A DNA stretch of 44,902 nucleotides from contig CANBYM010000011.1 of NCBI GenBank assembly GCA_947373605.1, positions 1 to 44,902 of the forward strand, in the 5' to 3' direction. This document shows positions 15,898 to 25,134 of this stretch, one piece after another. The position numbers and the translations under genes were made by a program. This DNA is from Comamonadaceae bacterium (GTDB lineage: Bacteria > Pseudomonadota > Gammaproteobacteria > Burkholderiales > Burkholderiaceae_C). The notes under the pieces are model-generated. The model was not told the DNA's origin, made no database searches, and saw nothing but the letters and a program-made list of their open reading frames with translations. Numbering within the stretch: position 1 is the first letter of the stretch; each line of letters opens with the position of its first letter.

Positions 15898-18129
15898 ATG
15901 CCCGGCCTTACCAAGCGCAGAAGAATCCATGTGGCCACGCGCGCGCCGGGATGGGTCGCCTCCGGCGGCAACCGCGCCGCAGAAATTGCGCAGGACCTGA
16001 TCATCGAAGGCTACGAGCCCGCGCAGATGATTGCCGACCTGCGCAAATACCAGGCCGAACTGGAAATCCAGAACAAGGCGTTGCGCTACAGCCAGCAGGA
16101 GGCCGAAGGAGCCTCTGAGCGTTTTGCCACTTTGTTTTCCAGCGTGCCGCTGGCACTCATGGTGGTGGACGAAGAGGGCTTGGTACTGGCCAGCAACGCC
16201 ATGGCACTGCGCTTGTTTCAACCGACTGAAAGTGATCCGCCGCTGAATTTTTTACTGCCTTTTGTGGGAAGCGAACATGCAGATGAAGTGGCCGTGTCTT
16301 TTTTATCGGCCAAGGCTTCGGGCGCGAGCGAGGTAACCGAAGTCGTGTTCCAAAGCGGCGCACACAGTACCTTCACCGGTGACCTGCACATTGCCCGCAT
16401 CGAGAACCCGCAGGACGAGCTGGCGCACTTCATCTGCGCCGTTATTGACCAGGGGCCCTTGCTGGCGCAGCGCTTGGCCCTGCAGGAGAGTGCGACGGTG
16501 CTTTTGCAGCGCAACGAAGATTTGTTCCTCAGCGAAAACCGCATGGCCGCCATCATCAACTCGTCGCTCGATGCCATTTTGTGCATCGACGAAAACCAAT
16601 GCATTACGGTGTTCAACCCGGCTGCGACCGCGCTGTTCGGCTGTCCGGCCGAGTCCGCTTTCGGCAGCAGGCTGGGACGCTTTTTACCGGATGTGGAGCG
16701 GCAATTGATTACGGGCCAGGTCCCTGCGCAAGCAATGTTGGGTGAGTACAGCGCCACCACGCTGCAAGGTGAATCCATCTATGTGGAAATCAGTGTCTCG
16801 CTGGAGCGGCGTCTGCGTACGCGAAGCACTTTGCACGACACGCAGGCCGAGCCAATGGGACGCCCCCTGGGCCTACGCCAGAGCGGTGAGGGCCACACCG
16901 CCATCACCACTATTTTTGCGCGTGACCTGACCGAACGCAAACGCGCAGAGGCACAGCAACTGGCACTGGAAACGCAGCTGCGCGAGTCGCAGAAAATGCA
17001 GGCCGTGGGCACCATGGCTGGTGGCATTGCGCACGACTTCAACAACATCCTGAGCGCCATACTGGGCAATGTGGATCTGGCCCGGCAAGACGTGGCCGCT
17101 GATTCGGCTGCGCTAACCAGCCTCAGCGAAATCGACAAAGCAGGGCGACGCGCCCGTGACCTGGTACGCCAAATTCTGACCTTCAGCCGCAACGAGGCAC
17201 CTAAGCGCAATGCCATTCACCTGAGTGAAGTAGTGCACGAAACGCTGCGTCTGGTGAAGGTCACCGTGCCGCCGCGCGTGGAGCTCACGGTGGAAGAAGC
17301 GCCGCACCTTTCCAACGTGCTGGCCGATGCCACTCAAGTAGAGCAGGCACTGCTTAACCTGTGTACCAACGCCATAATGGCGATTGGCAAAGCCAAGGGC
17401 GTGGTGACAATCCGCATTGGCAATGTCACGCTGCAGCAACCCGAGTGCGGACGCATGGGCCTGGCACCGGGGCGCTATGTCAACCTGTCCGTGCAGGACA
17501 GCGGCAACGGCATGACGCTGCAAACCATTGAACGCATTTTTGAGCCCTTTTACACCACTCGCCAAGTGGGACAGGGCACCGGGCTGGGCTTGTCGGTGGT
17601 GCACGGCATCATGCAGACGCATCAGGGCGGCATTGATGTGCAAAGCAAAGTGGGTGTGGGCAGTACCTTCTCGCTGTATTTCCCCGCCAGTGACGAAGTG
17701 GCGGAACCTGCGACGCCCGAGCCGCCTGCGGCTCCGGAAATCCGGGGCGAAGGCAAACACGTGATGTACGTCGACGACGACGAAGCCTTGGTATATCTGG
17801 TGGCCCGTGTGCTCAAGCGCAAGGGTTTCACCGTGACCACGTTTACCGACCCGCTGCTGGCGCAGGCCGCACTGGCCGGTCGGCCTATGGATTTTGATTT
17901 GCTGGTGACCGACTACAACATGCCCGGTTTCAGCGGTGTGCAGTTGCTGCGGGCCGCCAAGGCCATCCGCCCGGAATTGCCGGTGGCGTTGGCCTCGGGT
18001 TATGTCACCCCCGACATAGAGAAGAACGCGTTGGAAGCCGGTGCCAGTGCACTGGTCTACAAGCCCAACGATGTGAGCGAACTGTGCGAAACCGTGCAGC
18101 GGCTCATTCAGGGTGCCGATGCAGACTGA
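15898..18129 (+). CDS. Soluble hybrid sensor histidine kinase with PAS domains and receiver
   Basis: About 743 residues from the ATG at 15898, since the longer frame starts inside the cytochrome gene. Order: N-terminal helical segment with YQAELEIQNKALRYSQQ, a first PAS-like domain (about 75-185), a second PAS (about 210-350, NSSLDAILCIDENQCITVFNPAATALFG), HisKA with phospho-acceptor His379 in GGIAHDFNNIL, HATPase (NLCTNAIMAIG, DSGNGM, GTGLGLSVVHGI) and a C-terminal receiver (MYVDDDEAL, phospho-acceptor Asp in LLVTDYNMPG). No membrane segment is visible, so it senses a cytoplasmic signal. AHDFNNIL-type kinases with a terminal receiver usually need an outside phosphotransfer partner. No output regulator is adjacent. 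The rluA gene overlaps its 3' end. Confidence 0.92.
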   Translation: MPGLTKRRRIHVATRAPGWVASGGNRAAEIAQDLIIEGYEPAQMIADLRKYQAELEIQNKALRYSQQEAEGASERFATLFSSVPLALMVVDEEGLVLASNAMALRLFQPTESDPPLNFLLPFVGSEHADEVAVSFLSAKASGASEVTEVVFQSGAHSTFTGDLHIARIENPQDELAHFICAVIDQGPLLAQRLALQESATVLLQRNEDLFLSENRMAAIINSSLDAILCIDENQCITVFNPAATALFGCPAESAFGSRLGRFLPDVERQLITGQVPAQAMLGEYSATTLQGESIYVEISVSLERRLRTRSTLHDTQAEPMGRPLGLRQSGEGHTAITTIFARDLTERKRAEAQQLALETQLRESQKMQAVGTMAGGIAHDFNNILSAILGNVDLARQDVAADSAALTSLSEIDKAGRRARDLVRQILTFSRNEAPKRNAIHLSEVVHETLRLVKVTVPPRVELTVEEAPHLSNVLADATQVEQALLNLCTNAIMAIGKAKGVVTIRIGNVTLQQPECGRMGLAPGRYVNLSVQDSGNGMTLQTIERIFEPFYTTRQVGQGTGLGLSVVHGIMQTHQGGIDVQSKVGVGSTFSLYFPASDEVAEPATPEPPAAPEIRGEGKHVMYVDDDEALVYLVARVLKRKGFTVTTFTDPLLAQAALAGRPMDFDLLVTDYNMPGFSGVQLLRAAKAIRPELPVALASGYVTPDIEKNALEAGASALVYKPNDVSELCETVQRLIQGADAD

Positions 18130-18769
18130 CGCCCAGGGCGTCGTGGTGGTGTATGCCGACGATGCCATCGTGGTGCTCAACAAACCCTCCGGCTTGCTTG
18201 CCGTGCCCGGCAAAGGCGAGGACAAGCAGGACTGTCTGAGCACACGGGTACAAGCGCAATATGCGGATGCACTGATCGTGCACCGGCTGGACATGGCAAC
18301 CTCCGGCCTGATGATCATGGCGCGCTCGCCCGCAGTGCAGCGCACGCTGAATGATGCCTTTGCCCTGCGTGAGGTGCATAAGCGATATATGGCTGTTGTG
18401 GATGGCGCGGCAGCAGTGTCTGACGACTGGCAAACCATTAACCTGTCGATTCTGGTGGACTGGCCCAATCGGCCTTTACGAAAAATTGATCCTGTCAACG
18501 GCAAGCCCAGTACGACCCGCTGGCGCTGCGTGGCAAGCGACGCGGCAGCCAACACATCACGCCTGAAACTTGAACCGCTCACGGGGCGCAGCCACCAGTT
18601 GCGGATCCATTTGAAGTCGATTGGACATCCGATTCTGGGTGATGCGCTCTATGCTCCGACGACGATTGCAATGGCAAGTCCCCGCCTGCTGCTGCATGCG
18701 ACCGCGTTGGCATTGCGGCATCCATTGACTGGCGTTGCGATGCACTGGCGATGCGCACCTGACTTTTGA
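18119..18769 (+). CDS. rluA: RNA pseudouridine synthase, RluA type
   Basis: A 216-residue single-domain pseudouridine synthase. The catalytic Asp is in the motif HRLDMATSGLMIMA (about 57-70), LNKPSGLLAVPGKG is the N-terminal motif, and GRSHQLRIHLKSIGHPILGD is the conserved C-terminal RTHQLRVH-like motif with Ser in place of Thr. There is no S4 domain, and the length equals that of E. coli RluA, which modifies U746 of 23S rRNA and U32 of tRNAs. The ATG at 18119 overlaps the end of the kinase gene by 11 bp; the GTG at 18113 is a weaker option. Confidence 0.88.
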   Translation: MQTDAQGVVVVYADDAIVVLNKPSGLLAVPGKGEDKQDCLSTRVQAQYADALIVHRLDMATSGLMIMARSPAVQRTLNDAFALREVHKRYMAVVDGAAAVSDDWQTINLSILVDWPNRPLRKIDPVNGKPSTTRWRCVASDAAANTSRLKLEPLTGRSHQLRIHLKSIGHPILGDALYAPTTIAMASPRLLLHATALALRHPLTGVAMHWRCAPDF

Positions 18770-18817
18770 AGCGCTGGCGCTCAGACGGCTATTCGGCACA
18801 AGTCCTAGAATGACAGG

Positions 18818-19672
18818 GTGACCCAAATACTCAACGCCGATCTTCATTGCCACTCCGTCGTCTCTGACGGCACGCTCACACCCGAGGCTCTGGCCGAACG
18901 CGCCAAGTCCAACGGGGTGGAACTGTGGGCGTTGACTGACCACGACGAAATCGGCGGCCAGCACCGCGCCGCGGCTGCCGCCAAAACCCAGGGCATAAAG
19001 TATCTGACCGGTACCGAAATATCCATCACATTTCTAGGCAAAACCGTACACATCGTGGGCCTGGGTTTTGATGCGGACAACGAAGTTCTGAAGGCGGGTC
19101 TTCGCAGCACGCGTGGCGGGCGCAAAGAACGCGCCATGGAAATGTCGGACGGGCTGGCAAAGGTCGGCATCAAAGGTGCGTATGACGGCGCGCTGCAGTT
19201 TGTCGGCAACCCGGAACTGATTTCCCGCACCCACTTTGCACGCTTTCTGGTGGAGGCCGGGGTGTGTAAAGACACGAGCGAAGTGTTTCGCAAATACCTC
19301 ATCGAAGGCAAGCCCGGCTTTGTGCCGCACCGCTGGGCCACGCTCAAAGACGCTGTGGGATGGATCACACAGGCTGGCGGCATGGCCGTCGTGGCGCATC
19401 CGGCACGCTATGGCTTCACAGCCAACGAAGAATATGCCCTGTTTACTGAGTTCAAAGGCCATGGCGGGCGCGGCGTAGAAGTAGTCACCGGCAGCCACTC
19501 CGCAGCGGAGTATGTGACCTATGCGGAGACCGCCAAAGAGTTCGGCCTGGCGGCCTCGCGCGGCAGCGACTTCCACAGTCCCGACGAGAGCCACACCGAG
19601 TTGGGCACCCTGCCCTACCTGCCCGGTGGTTTGACGCCGGTGTGGGAATTGCTGGCCGACCGGATTGTGTAG
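18818..19672 (+). CDS. rnm: PHP-domain 3',5'-nucleotide phosphatase / RNase AM (TrpH/YciV type)
   Basis: A 284-residue PHP protein. Metal-binding motifs are visible in order: ADLHCHSVVSDG (8-19), LWALTDHDEIGG, TGTEIS, HIVGLGFD, the Arg/His segment ISRTHFARFLVE, VVAHPARYG and ASRGSDFHSPDE. This set matches YciV/TrpH, now called RNase AM, which removes nucleotides from 5' ends of RNA and hydrolyses 3',5'-bisphosphonucleosides. The start is GTG at 18818 and no in-frame ATG retains the first motif. It sits 6 bp upstream of yciO, the same partner order as in enteric bacteria, which strengthens the assignment. Confidence 0.9.
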   Translation: MTQILNADLHCHSVVSDGTLTPEALAERAKSNGVELWALTDHDEIGGQHRAAAAAKTQGIKYLTGTEISITFLGKTVHIVGLGFDADNEVLKAGLRSTRGGRKERAMEMSDGLAKVGIKGAYDGALQFVGNPELISRTHFARFLVEAGVCKDTSEVFRKYLIEGKPGFVPHRWATLKDAVGWITQAGGMAVVAHPARYGFTANEEYALFTEFKGHGGRGVEVVTGSHSAAEYVTYAETAKEFGLAASRGSDFHSPDESHTELGTLPYLPGGLTPVWELLADRIV

Positions 19673-19677
19673 CAACA

Positions 19678-20301
19678 ATGGCCCAACTCTTTGAAGTTCA
19701 CCCCGACAACCCGCAACCCAGACTTCTCAAACAAGCCGTGGCCCTGCTGGAAAAAGGGGGCGTGCTGGCCGTTCCCACCGACTCCAGCTACGCACTGGTC
19801 TGCCATCTGGATGACAAAGCTGCAGTCGACAATATGCGCCGCATCCGCGGGGTGGACGATAAGCACCATCTCACCCTGCTTTGCCGTGACCTGAGCGAAC
19901 TGGCCAACTACGCACGGGTGGACAACAAACAATACCGCTTGCTGAAAGCCGCTACCCCGGGGCCTTTCACTTTTATTCTGGAAGCCAGCAAAGAAGTGCC
20001 ACGCCGGGTCAGTCACCCCTCGCGCAAAACCATCGGGTTGCGTGTACCGGAACACAAGGCGCTGCAAGACCTTCTGTCTCTGCACGGTTCAGCCTTGCTG
20101 GCCACGACCCTCATCGCAGCCGGAGAGTCCGATCCGATGAACGACGCCGCTGAAATCCGCAACCGTTTTGAGCACCAGCTTGCCGCCGTGCTGGATGCCG
20201 GTGCCTGTCCACTGGAACCCACCACCGTGGTGGATCTGACCGGCGAAGCGCCGGAGATTATCCGGCAGGGGCGCGGAGATGTGGCCCGGCTGGGCATGTA
20301 G
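19678..20301 (+). CDS. yciO: YciO/Sua5-family protein (YrdC domain)
   Basis: A 207-residue YrdC-fold protein. KGGVLAVPTDSSYALVCHLDDKAAVDNMRRIRGVDDKHHLTLLCRDLSELANYA contains the nucleotide/threonine pocket with the change from canonical KxR-rich Sua5 motifs that marks the YciO branch, followed by TPGPFTFILEAS, RKTIGLRVPEH and DPMNDAAEIRNRFEHQLAAVLDAG. Sua5/TsaC makes threonylcarbamoyl-AMP for tRNA t6A; YciO proteins carry the fold, but their role in t6A is uncertain. It follows the PHP gene as in other proteobacteria. The ATG at 19678 is chosen over an upstream codon lying inside the preceding gene. Confidence 0.88.
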   Translation: MAQLFEVHPDNPQPRLLKQAVALLEKGGVLAVPTDSSYALVCHLDDKAAVDNMRRIRGVDDKHHLTLLCRDLSELANYARVDNKQYRLLKAATPGPFTFILEASKEVPRRVSHPSRKTIGLRVPEHKALQDLLSLHGSALLATTLIAAGESDPMNDAAEIRNRFEHQLAAVLDAGACPLEPTTVVDLTGEAPEIIRQGRGDVARLGM

Positions 20302-20312
20302 GCGCAATCGCG

Positions 20313-22025
20313 GTGACGGTGCGCATTACATCCAAAGCAGCAACCTGTGTGCTGCTTCAAAGGATTGAGCGCTTCATTGGCGACGACAACGCCACGCAAA
20401 AAATCCGGGTAGGTGCTCTCTTTGGATTGACGTTTGGCGGGTTCTTCGCTGCATTCAACTTACTCACGCCGGGCATGGTGCCGCTTGGTCTTTTGGAGTT
20501 ATCAGCACTCATTTTTTTTGCAGCACCGGCCTATTTTCTGGCCACTGAACCGACTGACGCTGAACGGTCCAGCACTTTGCTGGTGATCTGTGGGATGGCC
20601 TATCTGGGGTCGCTGATCATTTTCGGTGGTGTAAAAGAGACCGGTCTGTACTGGGTTTATGTGTTTCCGTTCGTCGCATTTTTTCTAAAAGGACTTCACA
20701 CGGGATGGAAATATTGTGCGGCGTTCCTGGTGTTGAGTGCGCTTTATCTGCTGATCATCACTCCCGCGATACCGGTACCTCATGAATACGCGATGGAAGT
20801 CTCCATCCACTTCCTCGCTTCGCTCTTCTTTTATTCACTGGTCGCGGCATCGTTCAGCTATGTGCAGAAATTGAGTGATGACCACCTTCTGGCTGCCAAA
20901 GAAGCCGCCGAGTTGGCCTATCTTGCCAAGTCACGTTTTCTGGCTGCGGCAAGCCATGACATCCGGCAGCCGGCGCATGCGTTGGGCATGTTTGTGGCAA
21001 GACTCTCCAAAATGCCCCAAGACGAAAATGCACGTGAGCTGGTGGCAGGCATTGATGCATCAGTGCACGCATTGCAAGAAATGCTGGACGCCTTCTTCGA
21101 CTATTCCAAGCTGGATTTGGATTCGGTCGGCATGCGCTTGCAGCCGATTTCCGTTGCACACCTATTTCATCAATTGCGCCTTTGCTTTGAGAATATTGCA
21201 CTTTCCAAAGGACTGCGCTTGCAGGTTCGGCCCTGCGCTGCATGGGTCCAAAGTGATCCGGATTTGTTGCAACGCGTCCTACTCAACCTGGTCGGTAACG
21301 CCATCAAATACACCGACAAAGGCACGGTGATGGTCGCCTGCAGGCCGACCCATACAGGAAACCATGTACGCATCGAAGTTTGGGATACAGGGATTGGAAT
21401 CGCTGCGACAGAACTCCCTTTAATTTTTGAAGAGTTCTACCAAATTGATAACCCGGAACGTGACCGCTCCAAAGGACTCGGCTTGGGCCTGAGCATGGTA
21501 AAGCGGTCTTGCAGTCTGCTTGATCACCCGTTAAAAGTTCGCTCCGAGTTCGGGCGGGGAACGCGATTCAGCGTATTTGTACCAACCGCGCTGGGATGTG
21601 TCGGTACACCACTATCCGACACACCGGAAATAGCGACTTCAGTTGATGAATTCAATGACCTGTATGTGATGGTCATTGAAGACGACCCCTTAAGTGGACA
21701 GGCCATCACAGGGCTACTACGGTCCTGGGGTTGCAAAGTCGGGCTATTCAACAACGCGACTGATGCATGTGCCAGCATGAAGCAAAGTGGAACACCCACA
21801 TTCATCCTCGGGGACTACCGGCTGCCCAACAGGGAAAACGGCATCGATACGATTGAGGCCATCCGTGAAAAGGCGGGCCGCCAATTGCCCGCTTGCCTCC
21901 TCAGCGGTGATACCGACGAAGCGTTGCGTCAACGAGCCAGTATCCACGGCCTGGTCCTGCTCACCAAACCACTGCAACCAGCCAAGCTCCGAAGCGTACT
22001 GCGCAGGGCAGCACTCCACCGCTGA
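20313..22025 (+). CDS. Membrane hybrid sensor histidine kinase with receiver domain
   Basis: A 570-residue protein with about six membrane helices (about 32-185), a short linker, HisKA with His215 in FLAAASHDIRQPAHALG, an HATPase domain (NLVGNAIKYTDKG, VWDTGIGIA, KGLGLGLSMVK) and a C-terminal receiver (MVIEDDPLSG, phospho-acceptor Asp in ILGDYRLP). The membrane part lacks a periplasmic sensor domain, as in the 5-6 TM kinases of Comamonadaceae that accompany LuxR-type regulators. The start is GTG at 20313, 11 bp after yciO; other GTG codons are close, so it may be a few residues shorter. Its partner regulator is not in the window. It meets the MBL gene stop to stop with no gap. Confidence 0.9.
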   Translation: MTVRITSKAATCVLLQRIERFIGDDNATQKIRVGALFGLTFGGFFAAFNLLTPGMVPLGLLELSALIFFAAPAYFLATEPTDAERSSTLLVICGMAYLGSLIIFGGVKETGLYWVYVFPFVAFFLKGLHTGWKYCAAFLVLSALYLLIITPAIPVPHEYAMEVSIHFLASLFFYSLVAASFSYVQKLSDDHLLAAKEAAELAYLAKSRFLAAASHDIRQPAHALGMFVARLSKMPQDENARELVAGIDASVHALQEMLDAFFDYSKLDLDSVGMRLQPISVAHLFHQLRLCFENIALSKGLRLQVRPCAAWVQSDPDLLQRVLLNLVGNAIKYTDKGTVMVACRPTHTGNHVRIEVWDTGIGIAATELPLIFEEFYQIDNPERDRSKGLGLGLSMVKRSCSLLDHPLKVRSEFGRGTRFSVFVPTALGCVGTPLSDTPEIATSVDEFNDLYVMVIEDDPLSGQAITGLLRSWGCKVGLFNNATDACASMKQSGTPTFILGDYRLPNRENGIDTIEAIREKAGRQLPACLLSGDTDEALRQRASIHGLVLLTKPLQPAKLRSVLRRAALHR

Positions 22026-22790
22026 CTAGTTGACGTTCAACTCGCGCAACGAACGAAGCACACTGTCGAATCCGTGGTCGGAGTTTTTCATGGCATTGAA
22101 AACTTCACGCGATTCATGCAGCAAATTTTCCAACCGCCGGATTCCGATATCAATACTCTCGGTCACACTGGTGGAGCTCACGCCATGACCCGGGAGTAAT
22201 AGCTGTGTATTCCACGTACGGAGCCTTCGCAGTGAATTGATGTAGTCACTGATATTGCCGGAACCGAGCACGCCGCCCACAATGCCGCTGGCCATGATGG
22301 TGTCGGCACTGAAAAGGGACCGGCTTGTGTGTTCATATACACAAATGGCCCCGGAGCAATGCCCGGGCGTATGAATGATTTCCAGTTGGTGCGTTCCGGT
22401 ATCGATGACCGATCCGTTTTCCAGACTGATATCGATTTCAAAATGGTCCGTGTTCAGCGAAAAGGCTTGATTCATCAACGCGAACTCGTCCTTTAGTGCC
22501 AACTTGTTGGCCGCCAGTCGATGGGCTGCAATCAGGCAGGATTTAGGCATGAGGGGCGCGCCGCCGGCGTGGTCAATGTGCTCGTGCGTCAGCAACACCA
22601 GATCAATGTCGCGCGTCGTAAGGCCGAGTTCCGCCAGTGCCGATTGGGTCGCCTCAAAAGTCGTCGGTAAACCTGTGTCAATCATGACAGTGCGCCGGCT
22701 ACCCTTAATGACGTAGGCATGCGCGGCACGGTTGCGCCCGATCACCTGGAAGATGCCGTTTGCGATTTCGAGTATTTGTTTTTTGGCCAT
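22026..22790 (-). CDS. MBL-fold metallohydrolase
   Basis: A 254-residue metallo-beta-lactamase-fold enzyme. The metal motif is THEHIDHAGG with His69, His71, Asp73 and His74; a later His in IIHTPGHCSGAICVYE and one in LLPGHGVSS complete the binuclear site. The set fits glyoxalase II-like and quorum-lactonase-like hydrolases, but the substrate cannot be told. It is the last gene of a three-gene minus-strand unit after the acetyl-CoA transferase/GNAT fusion and the cyclic-nucleotide-binding protein (11 bp gap). The AAGGA site 8 bases before the ATG supports the start. Confidence 0.9.
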   Translation of the reverse strand: MAKKQILEIANGIFQVIGRNRAAHAYVIKGSRRTVMIDTGLPTTFEATQSALAELGLTTRDIDLVLLTHEHIDHAGGAPLMPKSCLIAAHRLAANKLALKDEFALMNQAFSLNTDHFEIDISLENGSVIDTGTHQLEIIHTPGHCSGAICVYEHTSRSLFSADTIMASGIVGGVLGSGNISDYINSLRRLRTWNTQLLLPGHGVSSTSVTESIDIGIRRLENLLHESREVFNAMKNSDHGFDSVLRSLRELNVN

Positions 22791-22801
22791 GGCTTTGTTC
22801 C

Positions 22802-23233
22802 TTATGCGATCTGCATTTCCAAGTTAGACAAACGCAAGTTCATCGCTTCCATGCGCCGCCCCATCAGGCGCATGATGCTCAAAGCAAATGCGGGTTGCTG
22901 GCTCACCAGATATACGAACCGTCCCTGGTTGACAGCGACCAATTGGGTGGCGTCCGCATGTACCGTGGCGGTGCCGGTGCGCAGGCCGCTTCCTACCAGT
23001 GCCATTTCGCCGAAAAAGTCGCCTTCATGGAATTCGCCCAGCGCCACATCGCCTTCACCCGATGTGCAGGCAATACGCACGCAACCTTTGAGCACGATAA
23101 ACATTTCGCGCCCGGTTTCACCTTCTATAAACAAGACATCTCCCGCCATGTATGACTTGGCCATGGTGGAGATGTAGCTGGGTGCCGGAGGGCTGGGCAG
23201 ATCTTCGGCCAGCAGTATTTCACTATTCTTCAT
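22802..23233 (-). CDS. Stand-alone cyclic-nucleotide-binding domain protein
   Basis: A 143-residue CNB (CAP-like effector) domain without a helix-turn-helix. MAGDVLFIEGETGREMFIVLKGCVRIAC forms the first beta roll and FFGEMALVGSGLRTGTATVHADATQLVAVNQGRF is the phosphate-binding cassette, where the Glu and Arg needed to hold cAMP or cGMP are kept. As there is no DNA-binding or catalytic domain, it most likely regulates a partner protein. It lies between the acetyl-CoA transferase/GNAT fusion gene (35 bp upstream) and the MBL gene. Confidence 0.9.
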   Translation of the reverse strand: MKNSEILLAEDLPSPPAPSYISTMAKSYMAGDVLFIEGETGREMFIVLKGCVRIACTSGEGDVALGEFHEGDFFGEMALVGSGLRTGTATVHADATQLVAVNQGRFVYLVSQQPAFALSIMRLMGRRMEAMNLRLSNLEMQIA

Positions 23234-23268
23234 TGTGGAGATATCCCGTTAAGTGTCTAATTAATTGT

Positions 23269-25134
23269 CTAAAAGAGCATGGTGATGTGAACCGAGTCTT
23301 CATCACGCTGCACACTGACGTTGTCGCAGCAGCTGCGGGCCAGTCGAATCATTTTGGAGTTTTCAGGCAGTATTTCCGCTTCAAATCCCCGGATGCCACG
23401 CGCTTTGGCATGGTCCATCAATCTACGCTGCATCGCGCCGCCCAAGCCGGAACCTTGCCACTCGTTGCTCACCATGAATGCCGTTTCGGCAAGATTGGTG
23501 GAAGGGTTGACGAAATAGGTGGCGTGACCGATCAGTTTTTCGTTCTCGCGTTCGCCCTGTACGACCACAAATGCCACCGACAATTTGTAGTCAAGATTGC
23601 AAAGCTTTTGCACTTCGTGGCTGGACAGCGCTCTGACCTGCCGGAAAAACCGGGTGTACTTGTCGTCCGCCGGCAAGCTGTAAAACAGGGCCTTGATGGC
23701 ACCCGAATCCGACACAATGGCGGGCCGGATTTTTACCACCTTGCCTGTCCGTAAGGTGACCTGAATTTCCTCTTCCACCGGATAGGGGAAAGCGCTTTCA
23801 ATCGTGCAGGCCTGATCCAAAAAGCCCAGCTCCTTGGCACGCGCCAGCAATTCGCCGCGGAACTTGGGGTGTGCAATAGCCAGCAAGGACAAAGCGCGTT
23901 CACGTATGGACTTACCGTGGAGGTAGGCGATGCCGTATTCGGTCACCACGTAATGCAGGTCGCTTCGCGCCAGTGTCGCGGCCTCACCCGGATCAAGCAG
24001 CGCCTTGATGCGCGATGTCGCGCCATCTTCAGTGGTTGAAGTGAGACACACAACGGGCTTGCCGCCTTTGGAAAGCGCGGAACCGCGAACAAAATCAACC
24101 TGTGCGCCCAGCCCGCCGTACAGCTCACCTTCAAATTGGTCTGAGCATGCCTGTCCGGTAAGGTCAATCGAAAACGCCTGGCTGATCGACACCATCTTGT
24201 GCTGCGCGGCAATGACTTCCTGACTGGCAACCCATTCGATGGGATGCAAGGAAAACAGGGGGTTGCCATCCATGATGTCATAGAGCTCGCGGCTACCCAG
24301 CGCAAAGGACGCCACCATCTTGTTCTTGAGCTGCGATTTTGCGCGCCCGGTCAGGATGCCTTTTTCCAGCAGCGGCAGAATCGCATCGGTGACCACGTCA
24401 GAGTGCAAACCCAGGTCCTTCCGGTCGGCCAGGTAACGTAGTGCTTCGTTGGGAATCCTTCCCAAGCCCACTTGCAATGTGGAGCCGTCGTCAATGATGC
24501 CTGCGATGTATTTGGCAATTTGCTGCACAATCTCTTCGGTCGCACTTTGGTGTACATACTCCTGCACCGGGGTGTGCACGGGCACCAGCTTGTGGATGTC
24601 CCGGATGTGCATCGTGGTCTCGCCCTGTGTCCGTGGCATTGCACCGTTAACTTCCGCAATGACCAGTTTGGCGGCGGCGACTGCCGCAGGAATGACGTCT
24701 ACCGACACGCCCAGGCTAACGTAACCAAAGGCATCCGGTGCAGAAACCTGAATCATCGCCACATCAATGGGAATGGAGCCGCGGCTAATCAAATCCGGCA
24801 CTTTGGATATCTGGATAGGAACGTACTCCACCAAACCCTGCCTGCTGGCGGCGCGCATATCCGAGCCGATAAAAAACGACCGGTGCCGGTAGTGGGTCAA
24901 GGCCTTGCCATCGGCATCGTGTGCCATGGCATTGGTGGTGAGAAAGTGGACCAGCTCCACGTCCGGCGGTGGGTTCTTCAGCGCCTCCAGTGCAGCCAGT
25001 AAGGAGCGCGGCGTGGAGCATCCGGTACCTACAAAAACGCGATGCCCGGGTTGCACCAAAGATGCAACGGCCTGCGCGGTAGTAACTTTTTCGGGATAAC
25101 GCTCTTTAAGATCGCCAAGGTAGGGCTTAGTCAT
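23269..25134 (-). CDS. Acetyl-CoA hydrolase/transferase fused to a GNAT acetyltransferase domain
   Basis: A 621-residue two-part protein. Residues 1 to about 430 form the acetyl-CoA hydrolase/transferase fold: VFVGTGCSTPRSLLAALEAL, PIDVAMIQVSAPDAFGYVSLGVSVD, LQVGLGRIPNEALRYL, and VVTEYGIAYLHGKSIRERA, the C-terminal segment with the conserved Glu-containing loop. Residues about 450-621 form a GNAT domain (IRPAIVSDSGAIKALFYSLP, ETAFMVSNEWQGSGLGGAMQRRLMDHAKARGI with the acetyl-CoA turn). The architecture occurs in other proteobacteria. It probably moves CoA between acyl groups, while the GNAT part may acetylate a protein. It heads a unit with a cyclic-nucleotide-binding protein, hinting at second-messenger control. 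Confidence 0.9.
   Translation of the reverse strand: MTKPYLGDLKERYPEKVTTAQAVASLVQPGHRVFVGTGCSTPRSLLAALEALKNPPPDVELVHFLTTNAMAHDADGKALTHYRHRSFFIGSDMRAASRQGLVEYVPIQISKVPDLISRGSIPIDVAMIQVSAPDAFGYVSLGVSVDVIPAAVAAAKLVIAEVNGAMPRTQGETTMHIRDIHKLVPVHTPVQEYVHQSATEEIVQQIAKYIAGIIDDGSTLQVGLGRIPNEALRYLADRKDLGLHSDVVTDAILPLLEKGILTGRAKSQLKNKMVASFALGSRELYDIMDGNPLFSLHPIEWVASQEVIAAQHKMVSISQAFSIDLTGQACSDQFEGELYGGLGAQVDFVRGSALSKGGKPVVCLTSTTEDGATSRIKALLDPGEAATLARSDLHYVVTEYGIAYLHGKSIRERALSLLAIAHPKFRGELLARAKELGFLDQACTIESAFPYPVEEEIQVTLRTGKVVKIRPAIVSDSGAIKALFYSLPADDKYTRFFRQVRALSSHEVQKLCNLDYKLSVAFVVVQGERENEKLIGHATYFVNPSTNLAETAFMVSNEWQGSGLGGAMQRRLMDHAKARGIRGFEAEILPENSKMIRLARSCCDNVSVQRDEDSVHITMLF

Noticed and set aside
17113..18582. 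Long minus-strand open frame (489 codons) opposite the kinase and rluA
   Set aside because: Mirror of the well-supported plus-strand genes; composition reflects the opposite strand's codons and no domain is seen.
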